DNA of 64,000 nucleotides from Flavobacterium buctense (GCF_014486695.1 NZ_JACTAB010000002.1:186001-250000); one strand, 5' to 3'; shown: positions 8,099 through 18,100, numbered from the stretch's first letter. Numbers and translations are program-made. Notes: generated by a model from the sequence alone, not told the origin.

Positions 8099-10075
8099 TT
8101 ACAATAATTGATCGTCAACTATAGTAGGGATGGTAACTTTTAATAAAGGTTGCGTTTGCATCGCTCTTTTTATAGCGAAAATGGCACCTTCATTTCTGGC
8201 CCAACTTCTTCGTGAAATTCCGTTGTTTACATCCCAGAAAAGCATTGATTCTAAGCGTCTTGATGCTGCTTTTGAACCATCAAGAACCATACCAAATCCA
8301 CCATTGATTACTTCGCCCCAACCCACGCCACCGCCATTGTGAATGGATACCCAAGTCGCGCCACGGAAACTGTCTCCAATAACGTTGTGAATCGCCATGT
8401 CGGCAGTAAAACGGGAACCGTCATAAATGTTGGAAGTTTCTCTGTAAGGCGAATCCGTTCCGGAAACGTCGTGGTGATCTCGACCTAAAATGACATACCC
8501 AATTTCACCACGAGCAATCGCTTGGTTGAACGCTTCCGCGATTTTGATTCGGCCTTCGGCATCGGCATAAAGGATTCTGGCTTGTGAGCCTACGACTAAT
8601 TTATTTTCCTGCGCTCCTTTAATCCATTGGATGTTGTCGGCCATTTGTTGCTGGATTTCTTCGGGTGAGTTTTGCATCATTTCTTCCAAAACCTCACAGG
8701 CAATTTGATCCGTTTTGGCTAAATCTTCAGGATTTCCGGAAGCACAAACCCAACGGAATGGCCCGAATCCGTAATCAAAACACATTGGTCCCATAATGTC
8801 TTGCACATAACTAGGGTATTTGAAATCGATGTGATTTTCTGCCATAATATCAGCGCCGGCTCGTGAAGCTTCCAGTAAGAAAGCATTTCCGTAATCAAAG
8901 AAATACGTTCCTTTAGCGGTATGTTTGTTAATGGCTGCCGCATGACGCCGCAATGTTTTTTGGACTTCTTCTTTAAATTTCTCAGGGTTATTGGCCATCA
9001 AATCATTGGATTCTTCAAAAGTATAGCTGGTTGGATAATAACCGCCAGCCCAAGGATTGTGAAGCGAAGTTTGGTCGGAACCCAAATCGATATGCAAATT
9101 TTCTTGGTCGAATCGTTCCCAAACGTCAACGACATTTCCTAAATAAGCGATAGAAACAACTTCTTTATTTTCTATAGCAGTTTTGACTCTCGGTACTAAA
9201 TCTTCTATGTTTTCAATCACTTCGTTAATCCAACCTTGTGAGTGTCGAATGTGGGTAATTTTTGGATTGACTTCGGCACAAACGGTTACACAGCCTGCGA
9301 TGTTTCCGGCTTTTGGTTGCGCGCCACTCATTCCTCCAAGTCCTGAAGTTACGAATAAACCGCCTTTGGGTGATTTTTTTATTTTTCGGAAACCGTTTAA
9401 AACCGTAATTGTAGTTCCGTGTACGATACCTTGCGGACCGATGTACATATAACTTCCGGCGGTCATTTGTCCGTATTGAGAAACGCCGAGTGCGTTCATT
9501 TTTTCCCAATCGTCCGGTTTGGAGTAATTGGGAATCACCATACCGTTGGTTACAACAACTCTTGGCGCTTCGGGATGCGATGGAAATAAGCCCATTGGGT
9601 GACCGGAATACATGACTAAGGTTTGCTCTTCGGTCATTTCGGCCAAATATTTCATGGTCAATAAGTACTGCGCCCAGTTTTGAAACACGGCACCGTTTCC
9701 GCCATAAGTGATTAACTCATGCGGATGTTGGGCCACAGCGTAATCCAAATTGTTTTGAATCATCAGCATAATAGCTTTAGCCTGTTCGCATTTACCGGGA
9801 TAGTCCGAAATTGGTCGAGCGTACATTTTGTAATCGGGACGTAGGCGGTACATGTAAATTCGACCGTAAGTTTCCAATTCGGCTTTGAATTCGGGAATTA
9901 AGGTGGCGTGGTGTTGCGGTTCAAAATAGCGCAAAGCATTTTTCAGTGCTAATTTTTTCTCGTCTTCGGATAATATTTCTTTGCGTTTAGGCGCGTGATT
10001 GATTTCGGGTTCGTAGGGTTTTGGTTGTGGTAAAACCAATGGGATTCCTTCTAGTATTTGTTCTTGAAAGGTCAT
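8099..10075 (-). CDS. hutU: Urocanate hydratase
   Basis: This 658-residue urocanase converts urocanate to imidazolone propionate, the second step of histidine breakdown, with NAD+ as cofactor. The NAD-binding glycine-rich stretch is visible (TSGLGGMSGAQPKAGN), as are the conserved NPWAGGYYPTSY and the late core GRDHHDVSGTDSPYRET through GGVGWGEVINGGFGM. The frame stays open for 25 more codons upstream, but that part is a period-8 DNA repeat, so I chose the ATG at 10075 (MTFQEQILEGIP). No other hut genes are in the window. The family is long in Bacteroidota compared with the about 555-residue Pseudomonas enzyme. Confidence 0.93.
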   Translation of the reverse strand: MTFQEQILEGIPLVLPQPKPYEPEINHAPKRKEILSEDEKKLALKNALRYFEPQHHATLIPEFKAELETYGRIYMYRLRPDYKMYARPISDYPGKCEQAKAIMLMIQNNLDYAVAQHPHELITYGGNGAVFQNWAQYLLTMKYLAEMTEEQTLVMYSGHPMGLFPSHPEAPRVVVTNGMVIPNYSKPDDWEKMNALGVSQYGQMTAGSYMYIGPQGIVHGTTITVLNGFRKIKKSPKGGLFVTSGLGGMSGAQPKAGNIAGCVTVCAEVNPKITHIRHSQGWINEVIENIEDLVPRVKTAIENKEVVSIAYLGNVVDVWERFDQENLHIDLGSDQTSLHNPWAGGYYPTSYTFEESNDLMANNPEKFKEEVQKTLRRHAAAINKHTAKGTYFFDYGNAFLLEASRAGADIMAENHIDFKYPSYVQDIMGPMCFDYGFGPFRWVCASGNPEDLAKTDQIACEVLEEMMQNSPEEIQQQMADNIQWIKGAQENKLVVGSQARILYADAEGRIKIAEAFNQAIARGEIGYVILGRDHHDVSGTDSPYRETSNIYDGSRFTADMAIHNVIGDSFRGATWVSIHNGGGVGWGEVINGGFGMVLDGSKAASRRLESMLFWDVNNGISRRSWARNEGAIFAIKRAMQTQPLLKVTIPTIVDDQLL

Positions 10076-10099
10076 TTTAGTTGTGTTGTAAGTTGTTTG

Positions 10100-10172
10100 T
10101 TTGAGTCGCTGAGCGCCTGAGTAGCTATGTTTCTGAGTTTTTCTCAGCAACTTAGGTACTCTGTAACTTAGT
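10100..10172. repeat. Period-8 micro-array upstream of hutU
   Basis: This is a run of degenerate 8-mers with core CTNAG: GCTGAGCG, CCTGAGTA, TCTGAGTT, then AACTTAGG, TACTCTGT, AACTTAGT, with one phase slip near 10140. It ends exactly at the stop codon of the DUF5522 gene and fills the region upstream of hutU. Confidence 0.65.
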
Positions 10173-10351
10173 TACTTTTTTTTAATTGTTCCTGTTTTTT
10201 TATCAAATCCGTACGGACAGTGACGGCAACCGCTTCGACAGCAATAGCCGCGTTTTAAGTGGTATTTTTCGGTGAAACATCGGTAACCTTCGGGTGTTAA
10301 GTAATAATCTTCCCCTTCGATTAATTTATTTTCATTATTTTGCTCGTTCAT
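10172..10351 (-). CDS. DUF5522 small Cys-rich protein
   Basis: This 59-residue protein has the conserved layout of DUF5522: LIEGEDYYLTPEGYRCFTEKYHL followed by a Cys cluster CCRSGCRHCPYGF. Four Cys within nine residues suggest a metal or Fe-S site, which is inference. The start is the ATG at 10351; a GTG two codons earlier is less likely. The function is unknown. It lies upstream of hutU on the same strand, separated by the period-8 array. Confidence 0.8.
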   Translation of the reverse strand: MNEQNNENKLIEGEDYYLTPEGYRCFTEKYHLKRGYCCRSGCRHCPYGFDKKTGTIKKK

Positions 10352-10379
10352 AGGCACAAATTTAAATACTTTATCAGTA

Positions 10380-10706
10380 ATGATACTAATCGTTTCTAAA
10401 TATTTAATTCCGAAAGGCTACAGAGGATTGACTGTTTTTCCATTTGTGGTTTTGAAATCTTCTCAAAATAAAAGTGATTCGGTTTTGATTAATCATGAAA
10501 AAATTCATTTGCGCCAGCAATTGGAGTTGATGATTTTGCCTTTTTTTATTTGGTACGGATTGGAGTTTTTGCTAAGACTTTTAAAGCACAAAGACCGACA
10601 ATTGGCTTATCGAATGATTTCGTTTGAGCAAGAAGCTTATGGTAATGAAAAAGACCTTTACTATTTAAAGCAAAGGTCTTTTTGGAGTTTTTTGAAATAT
10701 CTTTAA
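10380..10706 (+). CDS. Small membrane protein with HExxH motif
   Basis: This 108-residue protein carries HEKIHLRQQ near residue 49 (HExxH, the zinc-metallopeptidase signature, as in M56/M48-type domains) and a hydrophobic segment LELMILPFFIWYGLEFLL after it. It is far shorter than a complete peptidase. Similar short proteins occur in Bacteroidota, so I read it as a complete small family member rather than a fragment, but this is uncertain. Its last 20 codons contain a perfect 12-bp inverted repeat that also acts as a terminator signal. It converges on the T9SS gene with no spacer: the stop codons touch at 10706/10707. Confidence 0.65.
   Translation: MILIVSKYLIPKGYRGLTVFPFVVLKSSQNKSDSVLINHEKIHLRQQLELMILPFFIWYGLEFLLRLLKHKDRQLAYRMISFEQEAYGNEKDLYYLKQRSFWSFLKYL
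10648..10683. terminator. Bidirectional terminator inside a coding sequence
   Basis: AAAAAGACCTTT (10648-10659) and AAAGGTCTTTTT (10672-10683) form a perfect 12-bp stem with a 12-nt loop, U-rich on either strand. It lies within the last codons of the + strand gene and is correctly placed to end the minus-strand T9SS gene. Confidence 0.8.
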
Positions 10707-13700
10707 TTAGTAAATCACTTTTCTGATTACGGTTTCTCCCGTTTGTAATTTTATTTTCAATAAGAGACCGGCATTGTTTTTTCTTAAATTAGAAAGGGTA
10801 AAATAATTGGTGTTTAGGTTGTTATAAGTGTCTAATTTTTGGCCTAAGACATTAAATACGACTATCGATTCCATTAGTAAATTGTTGGAGCTAATACTTA
10901 CGTTGTCTTTAATTATTATCTTGACATTATTGTCAAATGCAAACTCAGGATTACTGAGTGAATTGTTGAGGTAAACTATTTTAAAACGGTCTTTTATGAG
11001 GCCATTAGCAACGTTAAATTGATAAGGATTTGTTTTTAAGTTATGAGTGATATTTAACAAGTTGTCTTTAAGATAGATATCTTGGTAGTTGAATAATCCG
11101 TCAATTGCAGCTAAGGCGATAGAGTAATCTCCTGAAGTAGGAGCGTTTACACCAATTGGAACTTCATCATTGATATCAAATGGTAATGATCTTCCTTGGA
11201 TGGTATACAAGCCATTATCGATTAGAGAAAATATTTGTGTACTGCCACTATTTTGGGTCTTGCAATCGAAGAAATTGTCATCTCCCATTGTTGCTTCTTG
11301 AACGTAGCCAATTAAAGTTCTGTCAGTCTGCTCATTAGCACTAATGATATCAAGCCACATTCTATTTCTTTCCAGATTTTCAACGTTATTTCCGTTAGAA
11401 TTTTCGGCTGAATTAGCGAATCTGTAAAAGGAACTATTACTGTAAGTATAATTTCTAAGGCTATTGGTAAAAGTTATACTGTCTGTGGTCGCAGTTCCGT
11501 CAATCATTTGGACGAAAAAGCCTTGACCTGAGCCAATAAATAAATCTGCAGCAGCTAAAGGACAACAACTGGTCCCAGTAAAATTGTAAGTCAAATAATC
11601 ACCCGGACTGTAATTATAAACAAAAGTATCATAAAAAGGGCTGGCGATTACAGCCGGAAGAGTTCCGTGAGTCCACAATCTGATGTTACCCATAATTTTT
11701 GTGTTATTGTCATACAAGAACTGACTACCGCGAATAGCAGAGGGATAAGGGTTTCCGAGTAAATTCCAATTGTCACTGTAGTTCGTGATTTCGGCACCAT
11801 TAGTGCCATAATGTAATGCGGTATTGACATCGTTGCCTCTTTCTATAGGGATGGTTATATTACCGTTATTAGGTACTCCGGTAAAAACGCCATTTAAAGT
11901 TGCTGCAACTGAGGAACTGAAGGAAGAAGGCCCGCTGGCAATATATCCTTTTCCGGGAATCATAATATTTCCGGCTGCATTTTCCCAATTACCTTGACCG
12001 CCGTTTGGATTAGTAATGGTGGTGTTCCATTTATAAATTCCCCAAGCTGTCAATGGAGAAGCAATATTACTAACATTAAAACCGGCTACAGGTGATGACC
12101 AATAAACAAAGTCAAGACTTCGAACAAAGGCATCGCGTTTGTATACAATGTTACCGGTATTGGCAACGTTATTTATTTGAACTAAACTTGCACTATTATT
12201 GATTAAAAAAGTTCCGTTATTTTGAACATTTACCCAATCAGTTACAGTAATACTATTATTTGAATTGATAGTTAATTGAGCATTAGCAAAAACAGTTAAT
12301 GTACCTGCCAGCGCATTATAACTAGAGCCTGAAACTAGAGGTTTATTAATGGTATTAGGGATAAGTACACAATCAGTACCATTAGGGATTGAGGTATTTG
12401 GTGTCCAGTTTGCCGGTTTATTCCAATCCGTATCAACAGAACCGTTCCATACTTTCCCATTGGTTACTGTTACGGTTGTTTCATCAGTTAATTTAATTGT
12501 TGTTCCATTGCATAAAGTATAAGTAACCTCTGCAGTATATGTTGTTGTGATGAATGGACATACGTTCAAAACATTACTTGTTGACAATTGTGTTCCGGCA
12601 GTACCTGATCCTTCAAACCATTTGATGGAAGCAATTGATGGTCCTGATGGAGTAAATCTCCATGCCTCACTTGACGCAGTCCAATTGGTGCTCAAACCAT
12701 TTCGGTTAGGCGCAACAACAGCTGCTGTTCCCGCTGCATTTTGAATTCCGACAATTGCATTACCACCATTCCATGGGGATACATTATTGTTATCTATATT
12801 TTTTTCTTTGATGTAAATATCAATAATATTACTGTTTTCATATAATACCATCATACCGGTATACAAAATACTATTATCGGAAAACATTGGAACATCACTC
12901 CAAGAAGCTACTAAAGCTCTACATCCGGTGTTAAGAGTGATTAGTTCATAACCAACTTTCCCACCTACACTTGGATCAATATCATGGTAAACACCATAAA
13001 TGGTATTAGCAAACAAAGCTCCCGTTGTGCTTGGTAAATCATTACTGAAAGAATATCCTGATCCACCTCCAGCATTAGCGGTGTTAAAAGATAACATTCC
13101 GTTGGAACCGATAATACATGAAGAGTAGGAGTTTCCGTAAAAACAAAAATTGAAAGGCAAAGTCACTACTGGAGACCATACGTCATCGGTATTAACACTT
13201 ACCGGATTTGCCAAACAACTGAATTGGTATGGTGGATTATAAGGAATAGATGAGACAGTATAACTGGTGGTTTGATACATTTGTAAATAAGTCGCTTCTA
13301 AATCGACACATGTTGGGGCAGAACAATTAATGGTTGCGGGATCGGCACCATTAAGACCTAACCCTCCGGCCAATACATTAGGACAACTTAAAGACGTTGT
13401 TCCTGTTCCGCTTCCCAATGCACAAGGAGTTGTAACACATATGGTAAATGTACCTGGTAAAGTTATACCGTCAGTATATACTCTTACAAAATAAGTCACA
13501 CCAAACGTTAATCCCGTTAAAGTTGTTGTCTCTGCATTACTACCTGTGGTGGTATTAATACAAGCTAAACTGGTCAAGCTACCGCAACTGCCACTAAATA
13601 CTTGAAAAACCATGTTGCTAGCAGTTCCAGGTGTAACGGTTATTGTTTGGCGGGTGCCATTGGCTGTAAATTGGTACCAAACATCATCATCTGCGGTCCC

Positions 13701-15950
13701 GCTACAACCAACCTGTGATTGTGTGGCGCCAAAAGTTGTTCCGCTTGTACTTGACAAACAGTTTTCACCTGAATTAACAGTTAACGTGCTAACACCACTA
13801 CAATTATCATTGGTTGGAGGAACCGGACTAGTAACACAAATTCCAAAAGTACCATTGTTATCATTACCAAACTCCCAAACCCTGATGTAGATTGTACTTC
13901 CGGCGGTCAATCCACTCATCGAAAGGTAAGACATCAGACCGGTTCCATCGTCATCATCACATTCAATTAAGGTTAAACCGCTACAAGTTCCTGAGTAGAC
14001 AGCCATTCCACTATCGGTCATTACTCCGGAAGTGGTGTCAATTACTAAAATTCCATTAGCAGGAACAACGGCGGTAAACCAGACGTCTCCACCCGAATAA
14101 CTGGCGCAACCCGGTGCAGTAACGCCTGAAGTTGAACTAGCGCCCGCAGTAGTATATGTTGTGTAACTGCAAGAAGAACTTACCGTTAATGAAATTGCAT
14201 TGCAAGGTTCGTCATTAGATAATGGCGGTGGCGGTGTTGTACATGTTCTTGAAATAGTAAAAGTACCTACATCTGTGTTTGTGCCACCAGAGAACCAGTA
14301 GGCTATATATACATAATATGTTGTTCCTGAAACGGTAGTAAAAGTAGCCGTTTCGGTTCCATTACTACCTCCTACATCATGACAACTAATGTTGGATAAA
14401 CTGCCACAACTTCCACTAGCAATGGTCATTTCTTGGTCAAAACCGCCTGTTCCAATCGAAGTTATAGTAGTCTGATTACCATCACCGACAAAAGTGAACC
14501 ATTTGCCATAACTACTTGGATCACATCCTGCGGTATAAGCAAAACTGGTACTCCCAACTGTTGTACCTGCTAAGTCAGAAGTTCCACAAGCCAAAGCTAT
14601 TGCACTAGAACATGGATTAGCTGCCGAAGTGGTAGTATTTGAACTAACATAAGCACTATTACAACCATTACTGGCTACTATTCTATAGTAATAAGTAGTG
14701 CTTGCAGATAAACCACTAATGGCTTGGATAACTGTTGGCGCTAAAACAGTGAAAGGTGAGCCTGCTACATTGCTTGTATAACCGGCATCAGTGGTAATCT
14801 GAACTGTATAAGTGAGTGCAGAAGCACTACCGCCTGTTGGGGTTGCCCAGTTTAATGTAAAACCACTTGCTGTAGTTCCTGATACCGTAACGGAATTTGG
14901 AATGGCCGGGCATGTAATACCATTGCCTGTTAAAGGACCACTAGCGTTATAAACCGGACCTCCGGAACAGCTGGTATTGTTATAGGCAAATATGTAATAG
15001 TAATATTGAGTGTTTCCGTTCAAACCGGTTCCCGGTATTGAGGTTGAAGAACTAGATTGTATAAAAGTCAGACCACTACCAAGAGTAGCAATGTTGGCTG
15101 CGCTATAAGTAGTACCATTAACCGGTTGTGATGGTGGTATGCTCGAAGTTGATTGTATTACCAAATACTCATTAGCACTACCAGTAAAAGTGGCAGGTAA
15201 AGTTGTGGAAGTTTTAGTTCCCGGAGTATAGGCTGTTGCTTGGCTTGGCGCTGCACAAGCTGTCGGAGCAGATGAGGTAAGAGAGATATTGTCTACTGCA
15301 GCCGGAGGCATTGTTCCTAAACTATTGTTATTTGTCCATTCAAAAATTAATCTTACAGTTGTTCCTGCATAAGCAGTTGGCAATGTAAAAGATGAGGTTG
15401 TCCAAGTACCTTGACTCACAAAATTCCCTCCAACTTGAACATTTCCGGTTGGAGCAGTACCAGATGCCACTGTTGGATTAGCATAAGTTGGGGTAACTGA
15501 AGTCGGTACTATCCAAACCCTCATGTAATCTTGTCCAGTTTCACCTTGAACTATCCAACTAAAACTAAGTGTTATGGTTGTTTCTCCTGCCGGAACAGTA
15601 AAATTTCTATAAAAATGCGCAACACGATTTGTTGAAAGGGTATATGAATGAGGTGGTGGAACTCCTGCGGTATTGTTGGATACGTAAGCACATTGATTAC
15701 CTGAAAATCCAACCGTGGCTCCTGTATTACAAACCCATTGGTTTCTTCCTGAGTTAGTAGATCCTACAGCAGTCCATCCATTAGCAACAAATGTTGTTCC
15801 GGTTTCAAAACCTCCATCTCCTGTTGGTGAAATAATGGTTGTTTGTGCTGTTGAGTAATTTATTGAGATAACTAAATAGAAAAAAAAGCAAACAAACTTT
15901 TTATTGCTAAAAAAAGTAACAGAATTGAGAAAGGAAAAAATTGACTTCAT
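10707..15950 (-). CDS. Large T9SS-secreted protein with Fn3, PPC-like and nidogen-like regions
   Basis: This 1747-residue protein is read from the ATG at 15950; its signal peptide ends near YSTAQ. An N-terminal jelly-roll-like region is followed by fibronectin type III-like domains (IPNSVTVSGTTASGFTLNW), then three Cys-containing PPC-like repeats (starting PCSSAIALACG, NDEPCNAISL and NDNCSGVSTL). A nidogen-like domain comes next (FNFCFYGNSYSSCIIGSNG), then a WSSPV module and a type A sorting domain (SIVVFNVLGQKLD to VIRKVIY). The sorting domain sends it through the type IX system to the surface or medium. The adhesive modules suggest a surface-binding role, which is inference. Its neighbour at 16298 diverges from it. 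Confidence 0.9.
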   Translation of the reverse strand: MKSIFSFLNSVTFFSNKKFVCFFFYLVISINYSTAQTTIISPTGDGGFETGTTFVANGWTAVGSTNSGRNQWVCNTGATVGFSGNQCAYVSNNTAGVPPPHSYTLSTNRVAHFYRNFTVPAGETTITLSFSWIVQGETGQDYMRVWIVPTSVTPTYANPTVASGTAPTGNVQVGGNFVSQGTWTTSSFTLPTAYAGTTVRLIFEWTNNNSLGTMPPAAVDNISLTSSAPTACAAPSQATAYTPGTKTSTTLPATFTGSANEYLVIQSTSSIPPSQPVNGTTYSAANIATLGSGLTFIQSSSSTSIPGTGLNGNTQYYYYIFAYNNTSCSGGPVYNASGPLTGNGITCPAIPNSVTVSGTTASGFTLNWATPTGGSASALTYTVQITTDAGYTSNVAGSPFTVLAPTVIQAISGLSASTTYYYRIVASNGCNSAYVSSNTTTSAANPCSSAIALACGTSDLAGTTVGSTSFAYTAGCDPSSYGKWFTFVGDGNQTTITSIGTGGFDQEMTIASGSCGSLSNISCHDVGGSNGTETATFTTVSGTTYYVYIAYWFSGGTNTDVGTFTISRTCTTPPPPLSNDEPCNAISLTVSSSCSYTTYTTAGASSTSGVTAPGCASYSGGDVWFTAVVPANGILVIDTTSGVMTDSGMAVYSGTCSGLTLIECDDDDGTGLMSYLSMSGLTAGSTIYIRVWEFGNDNNGTFGICVTSPVPPTNDNCSGVSTLTVNSGENCLSSTSGTTFGATQSQVGCSGTADDDVWYQFTANGTRQTITVTPGTASNMVFQVFSGSCGSLTSLACINTTTGSNAETTTLTGLTFGVTYFVRVYTDGITLPGTFTICVTTPCALGSGTGTTSLSCPNVLAGGLGLNGADPATINCSAPTCVDLEATYLQMYQTTSYTVSSIPYNPPYQFSCLANPVSVNTDDVWSPVVTLPFNFCFYGNSYSSCIIGSNGMLSFNTANAGGGSGYSFSNDLPSTTGALFANTIYGVYHDIDPSVGGKVGYELITLNTGCRALVASWSDVPMFSDNSILYTGMMVLYENSNIIDIYIKEKNIDNNNVSPWNGGNAIVGIQNAAGTAAVVAPNRNGLSTNWTASSEAWRFTPSGPSIASIKWFEGSGTAGTQLSTSNVLNVCPFITTTYTAEVTYTLCNGTTIKLTDETTVTVTNGKVWNGSVDTDWNKPANWTPNTSIPNGTDCVLIPNTINKPLVSGSSYNALAGTLTVFANAQLTINSNNSITVTDWVNVQNNGTFLINNSASLVQINNVANTGNIVYKRDAFVRSLDFVYWSSPVAGFNVSNIASPLTAWGIYKWNTTITNPNGGQGNWENAAGNIMIPGKGYIASGPSSFSSSVAATLNGVFTGVPNNGNITIPIERGNDVNTALHYGTNGAEITNYSDNWNLLGNPYPSAIRGSQFLYDNNTKIMGNIRLWTHGTLPAVIASPFYDTFVYNYSPGDYLTYNFTGTSCCPLAAADLFIGSGQGFFVQMIDGTATTDSITFTNSLRNYTYSNSSFYRFANSAENSNGNNVENLERNRMWLDIISANEQTDRTLIGYVQEATMGDDNFFDCKTQNSGSTQIFSLIDNGLYTIQGRSLPFDINDEVPIGVNAPTSGDYSIALAAIDGLFNYQDIYLKDNLLNITHNLKTNPYQFNVANGLIKDRFKIVYLNNSLSNPEFAFDNNVKIIIKDNVSISSNNLLMESIVVFNVLGQKLDTYNNLNTNYFTLSNLRKNNAGLLLKIKLQTGETVIRKVIY

Positions 15951-16297
15951 TAAAAATTTTCTATTGTATGTAATAATTTGCACTATAATATTTCTTAATT
16001 TTATACAAAAATGTGAAGATAATTTGTTAAAAAAAATAAATTATTGCAAATAATATGTTTATTTATACATTTTACAGACTAAAAACAATTTACTAACGAT
16101 TACGATGATTAAAATTTAAAAAAAAGAAAGAAAAGTATTATGTAAATATATAGAAATAATAATTTTATTTTTTTTAATACTTTTTTTATTGAATTTCAAT
16201 AGTAATTGGGTAAATCCAATTGTATGTTTTAACAAAATTGTTATATATTAGCACGTTAAATCCTTTTCTTGAGTTTCAAAATCAAGTAGTTGTAGTT
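15951..16297. other. Very AT-rich 347-bp divergent intergenic region
   Basis: This stretch separates two divergent T9SS cargo genes and must hold both promoters. It is almost entirely A and T. A weak -7-like box TATATTAG lies at 16244-16251 for the + strand gene. A small inverted repeat ATTGGGTAAATCCAAT is near 16205. No coding signal was seen. Confidence 0.6.
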
Positions 16298-18091
16298 ATG
16301 AAAAAGTTTTATTGTTTATTAGTCTTATGGTTTTGTAATATTTCTTACTCCCAACTTTACGTCAGTTCTAACAGCTACATGTTTGTCAATAATCAATATG
16401 TTTTTGTAAACCAGGACATTGATTTGCAGAGTAATGGCAATATTTTTTTAAGAAACGAAGGGCAACTTTTGCAGGGAACTACTAGTACATCTCTAAATAA
16501 AGGAGCTGGAGTTTTGTCTGTTTTTCAAGAAGGGACTTCGGATAATTATGATTATAATTATTGGTGTTCTCCAGTGGGAAATGCTACTGTCTCTTCAGGT
16601 AATGAAAACTTTGGAATTACCATGTTGCATGTTCCCTCCTCTTTACTTGTCAGTAATCCGGCCACTATGCTTTCTGCCAGTTATGATGGTTTATCAAGTA
16701 ATGGTTCATTATCGATAGCAACTTATTGGATTTGGCGATTTTTATCTAGTGCCAATTATTCACAATGGATACATTCTCAAGCCAATACTGATATTGCAGC
16801 CGGACAGGGTTTTACCATGAAAGGAACCAGTGGAAATGATAATACTAATGTTGGAGAAACTGCTGTGAACAATCCCGGTGGTGCACAACGGTATGATTTT
16901 AGAGGAAAACCTAATGATGGTAATATAACAGTGAATGTAGCTTCGGATAATTTTACCTTAACAGGAAATCCCTATCCTTCGGCTTTGCATGTTAATGCTT
17001 TTTTACTAGATCCATCTAATACAGATTGTACAGGAATTGCATATTATTGGGAACACGACAAAACAGTTAATTCTCATTTTTTATTAGCTTATCAAGGGGG
17101 GTATGGTACATATGCACCAGTTAGTACTTTGCCAACAGAATATGGTGTTTATGTTCCTGCAACTTTTAATTCCTATAATATTGATGGTACACTAAATACA
17201 ATTGGTAGCTCATCAGGATTGTCAATACAAAGAAAATATGCGCCTATAGGCCAAGGATTTATGGTGAAAGGTACAGTTGGGTCACCAACCGCTGTGACTC
17301 TTAAAAATAGTCATAGAACTTTTTACAAAGAATCCGATACTTATTCTGAGTTTGAAAGAAATGGAAATAGTCAAGATAACAATACTCAGTCTGAACCGGT
17401 TAACCCGTCAGCGCAAATTCGTTTGAATACTATAATGAACAATCAATTTACTAGACAGATTGCCTTGGTTTTGACCCCAACAGCAACAGACGGAATTGAT
17501 AGAGGAATGGATGCTAAATCGCCTGTAGAAGAAACCATTCCAAATGATGTTTATTTCTTTTTGGATGATAGTAGATATGTTATTCAAGGCGTGGCCTTCG
17601 ATATAAACAAAAGAATTCCTGTGGGGATAAAATCTACCGATAATGCGACTTTTAAGTTTGATGCATCGATGATTTTAAATTTTGATGAGTCGCAAGATGT
17701 TTTTATGTTCGATGCTATGAACAATACTTATCACGACATTAAAAACAGTACCTACGAAGTGGTTTTGCCAACCGGAGTTTACAACAATCGATTCGAAATA
17801 ACCTTCAAAGATTTCAATTTAAACAGCGAATCCAATATCAAGTCAGAATTGGTGATTATTCAAAATAATGGTTCACAAACGCTTACGGTTTCTAATCCAA
17901 ATGCCTTAGATTTAAAATCGGTTAAGTTGTATGATATTACCGGAAAACAAATTTTTGACAAGCAAAGTTTAGGAGTTCAAAATAGTTATCAGTTCTCTAC
18001 AAACGGTTTGGCCGGAGCAGTTTACTTGGTAGAGGTGATAACCAAAGACAATCGAAAATTGGCTCAGAAAATCATAGTTGACAACCAATAA
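16298..18091 (+). CDS. T9SS-secreted surface protein
   Basis: This 597-residue protein is read from the ATG at 16298 (MKKFYCLLVLWF); its signal peptide ends near SYSQ. An earlier in-frame ATG would add 26 residues ahead of the signal peptide and is unlikely. Most of the protein is one module shared with the cargo proteins at 10707, 58239 and 61221: YWCSPVGNA, GNPYPSAL, GQGFMVKG, YVIQGVAFDINKRIPVGI and NNRFEITF in the same order. It ends in a type A sorting domain (SVKLYDITGKQIFD, AQKIIVDNQ). The function of the module is unknown. Confidence 0.88.
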   Translation: MKKFYCLLVLWFCNISYSQLYVSSNSYMFVNNQYVFVNQDIDLQSNGNIFLRNEGQLLQGTTSTSLNKGAGVLSVFQEGTSDNYDYNYWCSPVGNATVSSGNENFGITMLHVPSSLLVSNPATMLSASYDGLSSNGSLSIATYWIWRFLSSANYSQWIHSQANTDIAAGQGFTMKGTSGNDNTNVGETAVNNPGGAQRYDFRGKPNDGNITVNVASDNFTLTGNPYPSALHVNAFLLDPSNTDCTGIAYYWEHDKTVNSHFLLAYQGGYGTYAPVSTLPTEYGVYVPATFNSYNIDGTLNTIGSSSGLSIQRKYAPIGQGFMVKGTVGSPTAVTLKNSHRTFYKESDTYSEFERNGNSQDNNTQSEPVNPSAQIRLNTIMNNQFTRQIALVLTPTATDGIDRGMDAKSPVEETIPNDVYFFLDDSRYVIQGVAFDINKRIPVGIKSTDNATFKFDASMILNFDESQDVFMFDAMNNTYHDIKNSTYEVVLPTGVYNNRFEITFKDFNLNSESNIKSELVIIQNNGSQTLTVSNPNALDLKSVKLYDITGKQIFDKQSLGVQNSYQFSTNGLAGAVYLVEVITKDNRKLAQKIIVDNQ

Positions 18092-18100
18092 GAAACTTTA

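Noticed and set aside
10076..10150. N-terminal extension of urocanate hydratase (25 extra codons)
   Set aside because: The segment is part of a period-8 DNA repeat without urocanase character; the ATG at 10075 gives the normal beginning.
13612..13890. Open frame of 92 codons on the + strand inside the T9SS gene
   Set aside because: It is a mirror of the Thr/Ser/Val-rich repetitive coding strand, with no signal, domain or promoter of its own; similar mirror frames occur in the genes at 58239 and 61221.
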